In this document: positions 32,551 through 40,904 of the stretch, piece after piece | Layout of the letters: each line of letters starts with the position of its first letter | How positions within the stretch are numbered: the stretch's first letter is position 1 | Origin: Clostridia bacterium | Lineage (GTDB): Bacteria > Bacillota > Clostridia > Oscillospirales > CAG-272 | DNA: 46,753 nt | Direction of reading: 5' to 3' | NCBI GenBank assembly: GCA_017501245.1 | Contig: JAFVXI010000009.1 | Span: forward strand, 1 to 46,753 | Position numbers and translations under genes: made by a program | Notes under the pieces: generated by a model | What the model was told of the DNA's origin: nothing | What the model saw: only the letters and a program-made list of their open reading frames with translations | Database searches by the model: none

Positions 32551-32740
32551 CTGCCATTTTTTCATATACCGTACGGCGGACGAGTGAGTGCGCAGCTTCT
32601 ACCATGCCTTGTATACCGTAAGGCGGAGAGTGTGAATGAGGTTTCTACCATGCCTTGTGTACCGTAGGGCGGAGTGTGTGAGTGAGCTTTCTACCATGCC
32701 TTGTGTACCGTAAGGCGGAGTGTGTGAGTGAGGTTTCTAC
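32551..32740. repeat. 46-bp tandem repeat array (three full, one degenerate, one partial)
   Basis: Units start at 32597, 32643 and 32689, each beginning TTCTACCATGCCTTGT and containing TACCGTARGGCGGAG and a GTGTGWGTGAG run. A degenerate copy precedes them (32551) and a partial copy follows (32735). There are no spacers. The array fills the gene-free interval between the divergent lipoprotein promoter and the promoter of the CofE-like gene, so it could be a repeated binding site. Confidence 0.85.
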
Positions 32741-32821
32741 CATATTAATAGAAGATAGCGCAAAAACACCGCTGATATGAAAAAAAGTTCACGCCGAGAG
32801 CGTTTTTTTACGAATAAAACC

Positions 32822-32850
32822 TTTACAAACCGACATTATTGTGATATACT
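32822..32850 (+). promoter_or_regulatory. Promoter of the CofE-like gene
   Basis: TTTACA (32822-32827) and TATACT (32845-32850) with a 17-bp spacer, followed by the GGAGG-preceded ATG at 32894. Confidence 0.7.
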
Positions 32851-32893
32851 AAAGTGTAATTTTGTTTTTGGACTGAAAGCGGAGGTAATAGCT

Positions 32894-34087
32894 ATGAGTC
32901 GTATGGTTGGTACGGTTTCACGCGGCGTGCGTGCACCCATTATTCGTCAGGGTGATAACATCGTTGATATAGTTACCGAGTCCGTGCTTGCTGCCGCAGA
33001 GGCAGAGGGCTACGGGATCAGGGACAGAGATATCGTCGCTATGACAGAGGCGATCGTTGCCAGAGCGCAGGGAAACTACGCTTCGGTTGACGATATTGCG
33101 GCGGACGTTTACGACAGATTTGGCGGCGAGACAGTCGGCGTTATCCATCCCATCCTCTCGAGAAATCGCTTTGCCATCTGCTTAAGGGGCATCGCAAAGG
33201 GTGCGAAAAAGATCGTGCTTATGCTCTCCTACCCCTCCGACGAGGTTGGAAACCACCTCATCTCGCTCGACGAGCTTGACGAAAAGGGCATTGACCCCTA
33301 CCGCGACGTGCTTTCGCTCGAGAGATACCGTGAGCTTTTCGGCTATGGCAAGCACCGCTTCACAGGCGTAGATTACGTTGAATATTACGAGAGCCTCATC
33401 CGTGAGGCAGGCGCGGAGGCGGAGATAATCTTTGCTAACGACCCGAGGGCGATCCTCCCCTACACCGCAAGGGTGCTCAACTGCGATATACACACCAGAA
33501 GAAGGACCAAAAGGCTGCTCCTTAAGGCGGGCGCCGAGATAGTCTGCGGACTTGACGAGATCCTCTCCTCTCCTAAGGGCGGCTCGGGCTACAACGAGCA
33601 CTACGGCCTGCTCGGCTCCAACAAGGCGACCGAGGACACCGTTAAGCTCTTCCCCCGTGATTGCCAGCCCGTGGTTGACGCCATCCAGGCTAAGATCAAG
33701 GCGGCAACGGGCAAGACCGTTGAGGTCATGGTCTACGGCGACGGAGCCTTCAAGGACCCCGTAGGAAAGATCTGGGAGCTTGCAGACCCCGTGGTTTCCC
33801 CCGCTTACACCAAGGGTCTTGAGGGAACGCCCAACGAGCTTAAGCTCAAGTACCTTGCGGACAACGAGTTTGCCGAGCTTTCGGGCGAGGAGCTTAAGGA
33901 CGCCATCAAGGCGAAGATCCACGAGAAGGACGGAAGCCTCGTCGGAAACATGGCATCCGAGGGAACGACGCCGAGACAGCTGACCGACCTTATCGGCTCG
34001 CTCTGCGACCTGACCTCCGGCTCGGGCGATAAGGGAACCCCCATCATCCATATCCAGGGCTATTTTGATAACTACACGACCGAGTAA
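32894..34087 (+). CDS. Coenzyme F420-0:L-glutamate ligase-like (CofE family) protein
   Basis: A 397-residue protein similar to the CofE/FbiB-N amide ligases, which add glutamate to a phosphorylated flavin-like acceptor using a nucleoside triphosphate. The pattern is seen in GDNIVDIVTESVLAAAEAEG, DRDIVAMTEAIVARAQGN, HPILSRNRFAICLRGIAKGAKKIVLMLSYPSDEVGN and VYGDGAFKDPVGKIWELADPV, split here with extra length against archaeal CofE (about 250 residues). No other F420 gene is in the window, and most Clostridia lack F420, so the acceptor is probably different; folate has been proposed for some relatives. ATG at 32894 has GCGGAGG upstream; the frame runs 39 codons further back without one. Monocistronic. 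Confidence 0.72.
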   Translation: MSRMVGTVSRGVRAPIIRQGDNIVDIVTESVLAAAEAEGYGIRDRDIVAMTEAIVARAQGNYASVDDIAADVYDRFGGETVGVIHPILSRNRFAICLRGIAKGAKKIVLMLSYPSDEVGNHLISLDELDEKGIDPYRDVLSLERYRELFGYGKHRFTGVDYVEYYESLIREAGAEAEIIFANDPRAILPYTARVLNCDIHTRRRTKRLLLKAGAEIVCGLDEILSSPKGGSGYNEHYGLLGSNKATEDTVKLFPRDCQPVVDAIQAKIKAATGKTVEVMVYGDGAFKDPVGKIWELADPVVSPAYTKGLEGTPNELKLKYLADNEFAELSGEELKDAIKAKIHEKDGSLVGNMASEGTTPRQLTDLIGSLCDLTSGSGDKGTPIIHIQGYFDNYTTE

Positions 34088-34109
34088 TATAGATAGATCG
34101 GCATAAATA

Positions 34110-34147
34110 AAGAGAGCAAACCTGTGCGTTTTGCTCTCTTATTTTTT
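34110..34147 (+). terminator. Terminator after the CofE-like gene
   Basis: An 11-bp stem AAGAGAGCAAA / TTTGCTCTCTT (34110-34120 and 34130-34140) followed by ATTTTTTT. Confidence 0.9.
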
Positions 34148-34347
34148 TGCTGCGAGGGGCGGCGAGGCCGGGTCATCAGCCTAAGATCCGATCTTGCCGC
34201 TTCGATCATTGATGCTGCTTTATAGGTTCTTTAAACTCGATTTTTGTCAATGTATGCGTACTTTTATTTGCATTTATGCGCTTTTTTAGTGGGAAATAGA
34301 GGGAAAAGCATCTCTTCTCTCTCACCGAAGCTCGATCAGCCTCCCCC

Positions 34348-35193
34348 TTATCCCTTAGCGTATTCCTTCGGGGTCTTGCCCGTGTGCGCCTTGAAGGTTT
34401 TGATAAAGTGCGGCACGTCGGTGAAGCCGACGGCAGAGGCAAGCTCCGTTGTCGAAAGCTCGCCGCCCGAGATGAGGTCTATTGCGGCGTTTATGCGATA
34501 TTCGATCAGAAAGGCTCTGACGGTCATGCCCGTGTGCGCCTTGAAGAGCCTGTTCATATACGAGGGATTGAAGTGGAGGGCGGCGGCTATGTCGGTGTTT
34601 TTGATGGGCTTGGTGTAGTTTCGGCCTACGTAGGCTATTATCTCACGGACGCCCGCACGGCTGCCCGGCTCTACGCCCTGCTGATCCTGGCAGCGCCTGG
34701 CTATGGCAATTATCACGGCCTTTAAAAGTGCGCCGAGATATTCTACGGCGTAGGGGCGTCTTAAGGAAAACTCGCTGACGATGCTCATTATCCTGCCCTC
34801 GAGCGACGCCGCATCGTAAAGCACGACGGGCCGGCTGAGCGCCTCCGCATCCGAAAAGCAGATATCGGGCTCGAGCACGTAGCTGACCAGCTCCGCCCTC
34901 TCTACGTGGAAGGATCGGGTTATATTTTCGTGCGCTCTGTGATAGTCAAAGTTGATGGCGAGATAGCGCATATCGCCGACCTGCCATATGTATTCCGTGC
35001 CCGAGCGCAGGAGCACCACCATGCCGGGACGGATAGGATAAGGCACGCCCTCAACGACGATCTGCCCCGTGCCTCCCATGATATAAAAGAGGCGGTGATC
35101 CCTCGTGCGCAGTCTGTACGAAACGTACTTTCCGAGCGACATCCTCGACATTATCGCCTGTCTGACAAAGGGCTTTATATCATCAAGCCTCAT
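34348..35193 (-). CDS. AraC family regulator with N-terminal cupin domain
   Basis: A 281-residue one-component regulator. The N-terminal half (about 1-150) is a sugar-sensing cupin (RLFYIMGGTGQIVVEG, PYPIRPGMVVLL). The C-terminal 100 residues hold two helix-turn-helix motifs: NTDIAAALHFNPSYMNRLFK and TTELASAVGFTDVPHFIKTF, ending in the family's GKTPKEYAK. It is divergent from the oxidoreductase/glycyl radical cluster and is the obvious candidate activator responding to its substrate. The ATG at 35193 is preferred over 35199 because GAGG is 8 bp from it and only 2 bp from the other. Confidence 0.88.
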   Translation of the reverse strand: MRLDDIKPFVRQAIMSRMSLGKYVSYRLRTRDHRLFYIMGGTGQIVVEGVPYPIRPGMVVLLRSGTEYIWQVGDMRYLAINFDYHRAHENITRSFHVERAELVSYVLEPDICFSDAEALSRPVVLYDAASLEGRIMSIVSEFSLRRPYAVEYLGALLKAVIIAIARRCQDQQGVEPGSRAGVREIIAYVGRNYTKPIKNTDIAAALHFNPSYMNRLFKAHTGMTVRAFLIEYRINAAIDLISGGELSTTELASAVGFTDVPHFIKTFKAHTGKTPKEYAKG

Positions 35194-35231
35194 CGACATT
35201 ACCTCACTTTCGCTTTTCTTCCTTTAAATAT

Positions 35232-35260
35232 ATAATACCACAGCGGCGATATGATTTCAA
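35232..35260 (-). promoter_or_regulatory. Promoter of the AraC-type gene
   Basis: Minus-strand TTGAAA (35255-35260) and TATTAT (35232-35237) with a 17-bp spacer. Confidence 0.65.
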
Positions 35261-35302
35261 GCCAAAAGTACAAAAAACACAATTTTCGGTAGTATTTTTC
35301 CA

Positions 35303-35331
35303 TTGTCATGAGCGAGGGCGTCTGCTAGAAT
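35303..35331 (+). promoter_or_regulatory. Promoter of the glycyl radical cluster
   Basis: TTGTCA (35303-35308) and TAGAAT (35326-35331) with a 17-bp spacer. The weaker boxes fit a promoter that needs the divergent AraC-type activator. The 170-bp intergenic region shows no clear long repeat that I could assign to AraC. Confidence 0.65.
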
Positions 35332-35366
35332 AGAGATGAAAAAACAACAAACGGAGGAGTTCACTT

Positions 35367-36572
35367 ATGAACAAAAAACTGACACTTGCGATCATCGGCT
35401 GCGGCAAATTTGCAAAGCACTTTGCCAAGCTCTTTATGGCGCATCCTTACGTTGAGAAGGTTTACGCCTGTGATCTTATCAGAGAAAAGGCTGAGGAATT
35501 CCGCGACAACTACGGCACAGAGATCATCGACACCTACGAGGAGGCTCTCGCATCTCCCGAGATCAACGGCATTCTCAATTTCACCGAGCGTCATATCCAC
35601 GGCGACATCGTTATCAGAGCCCTCAAGGCGGGCAAGCACGTTTATTCCGCTGTTCCCATGGCGTCCAAGGTCGACGAGTGCGGTGAGATCGTCAGGCTCG
35701 TAAAGGAGACCGGCCTCATCTACTTCATGGCTGAAACCTGCTATTACTATCCCTGCGCTATGTACTGCCGCGAGGAATATAAAAAGGGCACCTTCGGCGA
35801 CTTCTGCTACGCAGCGTCGCAGTATTATCACAATATCGACAACATAGGCTACGGCAAGACCGCAGAGCGCGGAATGCCTCCCCTCCTCTACCCCACTCAT
35901 TCGACTGCAATGGTGCTTTCGGCTATGGACACCTACGCCACCGAGGTCTCATGCTTCGGCTATGCTGACAAGAAGGGCGACCCCGCCTTCAAGAAGGACG
36001 GCAACGCCTGGGAGAACGAGTTTGTCAGCCAGTACGTAATGATGAGACTTGCGAACGGCGGCGTCGCAAGAGTTACCGAGGCACGCTCCTTCGGCTGGAA
36101 CAAGCCCTCCTCCTACATCTCGGGCTTCTACGGCACTAAGGCAGGCTATGAGTTCTCGAACGCACAGCACCTCCTCGTAGAGAAGGACTTTACCACCGAG
36201 AAGGAGCACGTTACCGTTCGTGACGTCTCCGACTACGTTAACCCCGAGGATATGGTCGCCGCAAAGGGCGAGCCCGACTTCAAAGAGAACGTTGCTAACG
36301 GAATGTGGCAGTGGTCGAGCCCTGCGGCGATCCAGGCAAACGACGTCGCAAGACTTCCGAAGGAGTTCGACGGCCTCGTTTCGGGTCATATGTACAGCCA
36401 TAAGCTCCTCGTCGACGACTTCTGCCGTGCGGTATACGAGGGCAAGCAGCCCTACCTCAACGCTTGGCGTGCGGCTCGCTACACCGTGCCCGGTCTCGTA
36501 GCGATCGAGTCCTGCAAGATGGGCGGAAAGGTCCTGCCCGTGCCCGATTTCGGCATGCCCGAGGACTGCTGA
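35367..36572 (+). CDS. Gfo/Idh/MocA oxidoreductase 1, lacking the EKP lysine
   Basis: A 401-residue NAD(P)-dependent oxidoreductase of the Gfo/Idh/MocA family: Rossmann loop AIIGCGKFAKHFA (9-21), DLIREKAEEF after the second strand, AGKHVYSAVPMAS (88-100), then a beta-sheet substrate domain. Family members usually have EKP at this place, with the Lys aiding hydride transfer; here the triplet is AVP (95-97). PTHSTAMV later carries a conserved-type His. Either the chemistry differs or the protein binds rather than oxidises. First gene of the cluster; a terminator-like hairpin follows it, so it may be made in excess. Substrate unknown. Confidence 0.85.
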   Translation: MNKKLTLAIIGCGKFAKHFAKLFMAHPYVEKVYACDLIREKAEEFRDNYGTEIIDTYEEALASPEINGILNFTERHIHGDIVIRALKAGKHVYSAVPMASKVDECGEIVRLVKETGLIYFMAETCYYYPCAMYCREEYKKGTFGDFCYAASQYYHNIDNIGYGKTAERGMPPLLYPTHSTAMVLSAMDTYATEVSCFGYADKKGDPAFKKDGNAWENEFVSQYVMMRLANGGVARVTEARSFGWNKPSSYISGFYGTKAGYEFSNAQHLLVEKDFTTEKEHVTVRDVSDYVNPEDMVAAKGEPDFKENVANGMWQWSSPAAIQANDVARLPKEFDGLVSGHMYSHKLLVDDFCRAVYEGKQPYLNAWRAARYTVPGLVAIESCKMGGKVLPVPDFGMPEDC

Positions 36573-36584
36573 TTTCTATAAACG

Positions 36585-36631
36585 AAAAAGACCGCAAGCG
36601 ATTTTTGCCACACGGCACCCTGCGGTCTTTT
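36585..36631 (+). terminator. Intra-cluster terminator or attenuator hairpin
   Basis: Arms AAAAAGACCGCA and TGCGGTCTTTT (36585-36596 and 36621-36631) with a 24-nt loop. Only four T's end it, so read-through to the following genes is likely and no separate promoter was seen. Confidence 0.55.
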
Positions 36632-36635
36632 ACCT

Positions 36636-36684
36636 ACGTGCGTGCGCACGTGAATTATTATGCGTGTGCGAAACCGGCACACGC
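36636..36684 (+). repeat. Two GC-rich hairpins before the second oxidoreductase gene
   Basis: ACGTGCG / CGCACGT (about 36636-36651) and GCGTGTGC / GCACACGC (36662-36669 and 36677-36684) stand back to back, 38 bp before the TTG start. They could stabilise the downstream mRNA after processing or bind a regulator. Confidence 0.5.
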
Positions 36685-36721
36685 CTCGTAAGCAAGAACA
36701 CTTTTTGAGGAGATGAGCATT

Positions 36722-37723
36722 TTGAACGCTTGTATCGTTGGCTACGGAGCGGTCGGCCCCGTTCACGCCGCCGCAGTTGACGCAATAGACGGCGCAAAGG
36801 TCTACGCCGTTTGCGATATTGACCGTGGGCGTGCCGAGCTTTGCAAAGAAAAATACGGCTCTTTCATCTATTCCGACTTCGACGAGATTCTTAAGGACGA
36901 AAATATAGACGTCGTGCATATCTGCACTCCGCACTATCTGCACGGCAGGATGGCAAAGGCCGCCCTCCTTGCGGGAAAGCACGTTGCGCTGGAAAAGCCC
37001 GTGGTGCTGACGATGGCTGAGCTTGAGGAACTTCGTGAGATAGCGAGAAGCTCTGCCGGCAGGCTGGCAATCATGCTGCAAAACCGCCGCAACGCTTCTA
37101 TAACCGAGCTGAAGCGCATCACCGAGAGCGGCGAATACGGCGAGCTGAAGGGCCTTATCGGCGGAGTTTACTGGAAGCGCGACGACGCCTACTACGCTCA
37201 GGGCGAATGGCGAGGCAGGTGGCAGACCGAGGGCGGCGGAGCTATCATCAATCAGTCGATACATATGCTGGATATGATGATCCACCTTTCGGGTAGGATC
37301 CGCAATATGCGCTCTTCTATCAACCGCTGGAAGGTTGAGAGCATTGAGGTCGAGGACACGGCGAGCGCACTCATAGAGTTTGAGAGCGGAGTGACGGGTA
37401 TCTTCAACGCCACTAACTGCTTCTTTACCGACGAGCCGTATATGCTCGAGGCAAGATTTGAAAGGGGCAAATTCAGATACGCTGACGGAAGGCTCTACCG
37501 CATCGACGAATGCGGAGCCGAGGTCATAGCGAAAGACACGGGCGTCATGGTAGGAAAGTCCTATTGGGGCTCCGGCCACTTCTCACTTCTTCACGATTTC
37601 TACTCCTCTATTGGGGGCAAGGATGCTCCCTACACCACCGTCGAGGACGCCTATCTGACGATGAAGGCGGTATTTGATATCTACGGTGAGGCAGGCGTGC
37701 CCTGCCCTAATAATCTTCATTAA
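36722..37723 (+). CDS. Gfo/Idh/MocA oxidoreductase 2
   Basis: A 333-residue NAD(P)-dependent oxidoreductase with the normal family pattern: CIVGYGAVGPVHA near the N-terminus, CDIDRGRAELC, HICTPHYLHG, and KHVALEKPVVL with the EKP lysine present. GGGAIINQSIHMLDMM contributes the usual active-site His and Asp-side residues. Such enzymes oxidise a sugar or cyclitol hydroxyl, often at C3. The TTG at 36722 is chosen because GAGGAG lies 9 bp before it; the in-frame ATG at 36713 directly touches that site. The next gene, the activase, begins 20 bp later. Confidence 0.86.
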   Translation: MNACIVGYGAVGPVHAAAVDAIDGAKVYAVCDIDRGRAELCKEKYGSFIYSDFDEILKDENIDVVHICTPHYLHGRMAKAALLAGKHVALEKPVVLTMAELEELREIARSSAGRLAIMLQNRRNASITELKRITESGEYGELKGLIGGVYWKRDDAYYAQGEWRGRWQTEGGGAIINQSIHMLDMMIHLSGRIRNMRSSINRWKVESIEVEDTASALIEFESGVTGIFNATNCFFTDEPYMLEARFERGKFRYADGRLYRIDECGAEVIAKDTGVMVGKSYWGSGHFSLLHDFYSSIGGKDAPYTTVEDAYLTMKAVFDIYGEAGVPCPNNLH

Positions 37724-37743
37724 TTACGCATGGAGTACATAAA

Positions 37744-38643
37744 ATGACAACTTTAGTTACCGATATACAGCGTTTTTCCCTGAGTGACGGCGACGGCATC
37801 CGCACGACGGTGTTCCTTAAGGGATGCAATATGAGATGCACCTGGTGCCACAACCCCGAGACCATCTCGAGGACGCCCGAGCTGATGTTCTATCGCTCTA
37901 AGTGCATAGGCTGCGGCAAGTGCTTTGAGGTCTGCCCCGTGGGAGCGCACAAGCTCATAGACGGCGAGCACATCATCGACAGAGAGCTTTGCAAGAGGTG
38001 CGGCAAATGCGCCGAGGCATGCTACGCCGAGGCTCTCGCCACCTGCGGCAAGGAGATGAGCGTCGATGAGGTCATGGCCGAGGTCAGACAGGACAAGGCG
38101 TATTACGACAACTCGAACGGCGGCGTTACGATCTCGGGCGGCGAGGTGCTCTGCAACCTTGAGTTTGCCACCGAGCTTGCCCAGAGATGCAAGGCGGAGG
38201 GCATTTCCTGCGCAATAGAAACCAACCTCTCCTTCCCCTTCGAGACGATAGAGCCTCTCATCCGTGAGCTTGACCAGGTTATGTTCGACATCAAGCTCTT
38301 CGACGGCGAGGCACACAAGAAGCACACCGGCATCCCGAACAAGACCCTGCTCGAGAACGCATACAAGCTCGATAAGCTCGGAATTCCCCTGACCGTCAGA
38401 ACTCCCCTAATCCCCGGGGTCACCGACACGGAGGAAAATATTTCTGCTATTGCGGAATACATCAGCGGCATGAAGAACCTCGTGCGCTACGAGCTCTTGA
38501 ATTTCAACCCCCTCGGAGAGAGCAAATATCGCGGGCTCGACAAGGAAAACCTTCACGAGAGCGCAAGGCCGCTCGCTGAGGATAGACTCGCAGGCCTCAA
38601 GGCGTGCGCTGAGGCCAAGGGCATCACGGTGAAGATCGTTTAA
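37744..38643 (+). CDS. Glycyl radical enzyme activating enzyme (radical SAM)
   Basis: A 299-residue radical SAM activase that reductively cleaves S-adenosylmethionine and abstracts a hydrogen from the partner's glycine. Key parts: DGDGIRTTVFLKGC leading into the radical SAM cluster Cys28-x3-Cys32-x2-Cys35, an inserted pair of 4Fe-4S ferredoxin motifs (Cys54/57/60/64 and Cys83/86/89/93), and ISGGEVL for SAM binding. The double ferredoxin insert is typical of activases for glycyl radical dehydratases and lyases and is absent from the pyruvate formate-lyase activase. It lies 14 bp before its evident partner. Acts in the cytoplasm, only without oxygen. Confidence 0.93.
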   Translation: MTTLVTDIQRFSLSDGDGIRTTVFLKGCNMRCTWCHNPETISRTPELMFYRSKCIGCGKCFEVCPVGAHKLIDGEHIIDRELCKRCGKCAEACYAEALATCGKEMSVDEVMAEVRQDKAYYDNSNGGVTISGGEVLCNLEFATELAQRCKAEGISCAIETNLSFPFETIEPLIRELDQVMFDIKLFDGEAHKKHTGIPNKTLLENAYKLDKLGIPLTVRTPLIPGVTDTEENISAIAEYISGMKNLVRYELLNFNPLGESKYRGLDKENLHESARPLAEDRLAGLKACAEAKGITVKIV

Positions 38644-38657
38644 GGAGGAAAAGCACG

Positions 38658-40874
38658 GTGAGTAAGATAAAATTTATAAACGAATTTGACAAGAATAAGA
38701 CCTTTACCTACGACGAGCGTATTGCCCTCCTCAGAAGGAGAAAGGTCGCCCAGACCGAGGAAAAGGCGAGGGCAGGAGGCGCCAACGAGGACGACTACGG
38801 CCTGATCGTTCAGGACGAATTCCACTACAAGCTGAAGCCGAACCACGAAAACGGCTCGATCTACGGCTACTCCGCCTGGCGTGAGAACTACTGCGCCATA
38901 CTGAAGGAGCATCCGCTCTACTGCGATCCGCTCGACGCCTTCGTGGGCAAGGGCTTCCTCTTCCTTGAGAGGCTGAGACCCGCAGACAAGAAATGGAACC
39001 CCGCTTATCCCTTTGACGAATTACAGGCGCTCTTTACTAAATACAACGTTATTTCCGGCATCGACAACTGCCATCACTTCACCCCCGATCTGCAGATCGG
39101 CTTCGACCTCGGATGGGGCGGAATATTAAGGAAGCTCCGTGAGCAAAGAGAGCTCCACGACGAGAGCCACCACGAGTTCTACGACGCTGAGATAGCCGTC
39201 GTTGAGGCGATCATCGCCTTCTTGAAGAGGATCTCGGGTGAGCTTGCCGAGCTTGCCGAGATCGAGGAAAACCCCACCTTGAAGGAAAACCTCAAACAGA
39301 TGGCTAAGGTAAACCTCAGGGTTGCCGACAATCCCCCCGAGACCTTCAGAGAGGCTGTGCAGTGGATGTGCTGGTTCTCGATGCTCTCGAGGACCTACAA
39401 CCGAGGCAGTGCGGGCGGCCAGCTCGACGAGATGCTGAGGCCCTACTACGAAAGAGATATCGAGAGGGGCATCCTGACCGACGACGAGGCGGTGTTCTAT
39501 CTCGCCTGCCTCTTCCTTCAGGACAGCCGCTACTTCCAGCTTGCGGGCCCCGATGAAAACGGCAAGGATATGACCTCCAAGATCTCCTATCTCTGCCTCG
39601 ATGCGGCGGATAAGATCAACATCGCCTGCAACCTCACGATCAGAGTTCACGAGGGGCTTGACGAGGAGTTCTTCAAGAAGTCCGTCGCCTACCTCTTCAA
39701 GAACAAGCAGGGCTGGCCCAGATATTCCTCCGACTCCGCTCTTGCAGAGGGCTTTATGAAGTGCGGCTACTCGCTTGAGCTTGCGAGAAAGAGGGTTGCC
39801 GCAGGCTGCCACTGGATGTGCATCCCGGGTATGGAATACACGATGAACGACACCGTCAAGATCAACCTCGCAAGAGTTTTCGAGGTGGCGTTCTACGAGA
39901 TGATGGAGGACGAGAGCTGCAAGCCCTCTATGGAGGAGCTTTGGGCAAGATACGAGAAGCACCTTAAGATCGCCGTTGACGCAACCGGAAACGGCATTAT
40001 GCATCACCTTAAGTATCAGTCCAAGACGCAGCCCGAGCTCATCCTCAACCTCTTCCAGCACGGGCTGATCGAAAAGGGCGTTAACATCACCGACGGCGGC
40101 GCAAACTACTACAATATGTGCGTTGACGGAAGCGGAATCGCCGTGGTTGCGGACAGCTTTGCGGCGCTGGCACAGCGCATAGAGCGCGAGGGCAAGCTCT
40201 CCTTCGGAGAGATCACCGCTCATATGAAGGAAAACTTCGAGGGCAAGGACGGCGAATATATAAGACAGCTGCTCCAGCACAGCGAGAGATACTGCGGCGG
40301 TGACACGCTCGGCGACCTCTACGCAAAGCGAGTCAGCGACCTCTACACCGCCCTCGTGCGTGACTTGAACGTCCAGCACCCCGGCATAAACTTTATCCCC
40401 GGCTTCTTCTCCTGGTCTAACACCATAGGCCTCGGAGAGACCGTCGGCGCAACGCCGAACGGCAGGCGCTACGGCGAGCCGATCAACCACGGAGCAAACC
40501 CGAACGGCGGATTCAGACGCGACGGCGCCGTGTCCTCTATGTGCAACTCCATCGGCATGATCCAACCCGGCTACGGAAACTGCGCTCCGGTCCAGCTTGA
40601 GTTCGACCCCGGCATCGCAAACGATGAGGAGGGCGTCGAAAAGATGGCGGCGATGATCAAGACCATCATGCAGACGGGAAACACCCTCTTAAACATCAAC
40701 ATCATCGACGCAAACAAGATCCTCGAGGCGCATAAGGACCCCTTCAAGTATCCTGACCTCGTCGTCAGAGTTACCGGCTTTACAGCCTTCTTTGCTATGC
40801 TCTCCCCTGAGTTCAGGCAGCTGGTAGTTGACAGAGTTACCTCGGTCAACGGAAGCAAAATCGAGTGTGAATAA
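38658..40874 (+). CDS. Glycyl radical enzyme of unknown specificity, atypical active site
   Basis: A 738-residue member of the pyruvate formate-lyase-like glycyl radical family. The C-terminal glycyl loop is VRVTGFTAFF with the radical Gly707; the thiyl Cys is Cys384 in AAGCHWMCIPG. Family segments such as GATPNGRRYGEP, and a Pro-rich region before the Cys, are in the normal order. Dehydratases and lyases of this family usually have GCVE, the Glu acting as base; pyruvate formate-lyase has two adjacent cysteines. Here His385, Trp386, and Cys388 stand instead, so neither class fits. It is somewhat shorter than the common 780-850 residues. GTG start with AAGGAGG 9 bp upstream. Substrate unknown; the neighbours suggest a sugar or polyol derivative. 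Confidence 0.9.
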   Translation: MSKIKFINEFDKNKTFTYDERIALLRRRKVAQTEEKARAGGANEDDYGLIVQDEFHYKLKPNHENGSIYGYSAWRENYCAILKEHPLYCDPLDAFVGKGFLFLERLRPADKKWNPAYPFDELQALFTKYNVISGIDNCHHFTPDLQIGFDLGWGGILRKLREQRELHDESHHEFYDAEIAVVEAIIAFLKRISGELAELAEIEENPTLKENLKQMAKVNLRVADNPPETFREAVQWMCWFSMLSRTYNRGSAGGQLDEMLRPYYERDIERGILTDDEAVFYLACLFLQDSRYFQLAGPDENGKDMTSKISYLCLDAADKINIACNLTIRVHEGLDEEFFKKSVAYLFKNKQGWPRYSSDSALAEGFMKCGYSLELARKRVAAGCHWMCIPGMEYTMNDTVKINLARVFEVAFYEMMEDESCKPSMEELWARYEKHLKIAVDATGNGIMHHLKYQSKTQPELILNLFQHGLIEKGVNITDGGANYYNMCVDGSGIAVVADSFAALAQRIEREGKLSFGEITAHMKENFEGKDGEYIRQLLQHSERYCGGDTLGDLYAKRVSDLYTALVRDLNVQHPGINFIPGFFSWSNTIGLGETVGATPNGRRYGEPINHGANPNGGFRRDGAVSSMCNSIGMIQPGYGNCAPVQLEFDPGIANDEEGVEKMAAMIKTIMQTGNTLLNINIIDANKILEAHKDPFKYPDLVVRVTGFTAFFAMLSPEFRQLVVDRVTSVNGSKIECE

Positions 40875-40904
40875 TTAAAAAATGTAAATAAAGGAGTACA
40901 TATC

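Noticed and set aside
32551-32740. CRISPR array
   Set aside because: The 46-bp units abut with no unique spacers, and no cas gene is nearby.
39126-40565. 479-codon open frame antisense to the glycyl radical gene
   Set aside because: It mirrors a long GC-rich gene with strong family motifs; the antisense frame has no recognisable domain or ribosome-binding site. Similar antisense frames over the ceramidase-like, CapA-like and lipoprotein genes were rejected for the same reason.
38658-40874. Assignment as pyruvate formate-lyase or glycerol/choline-type lyase
   Set aside because: It lacks the Cys-Cys pair of the former and the GCVE motif of the latter, and its neighbours do not fit either pathway.
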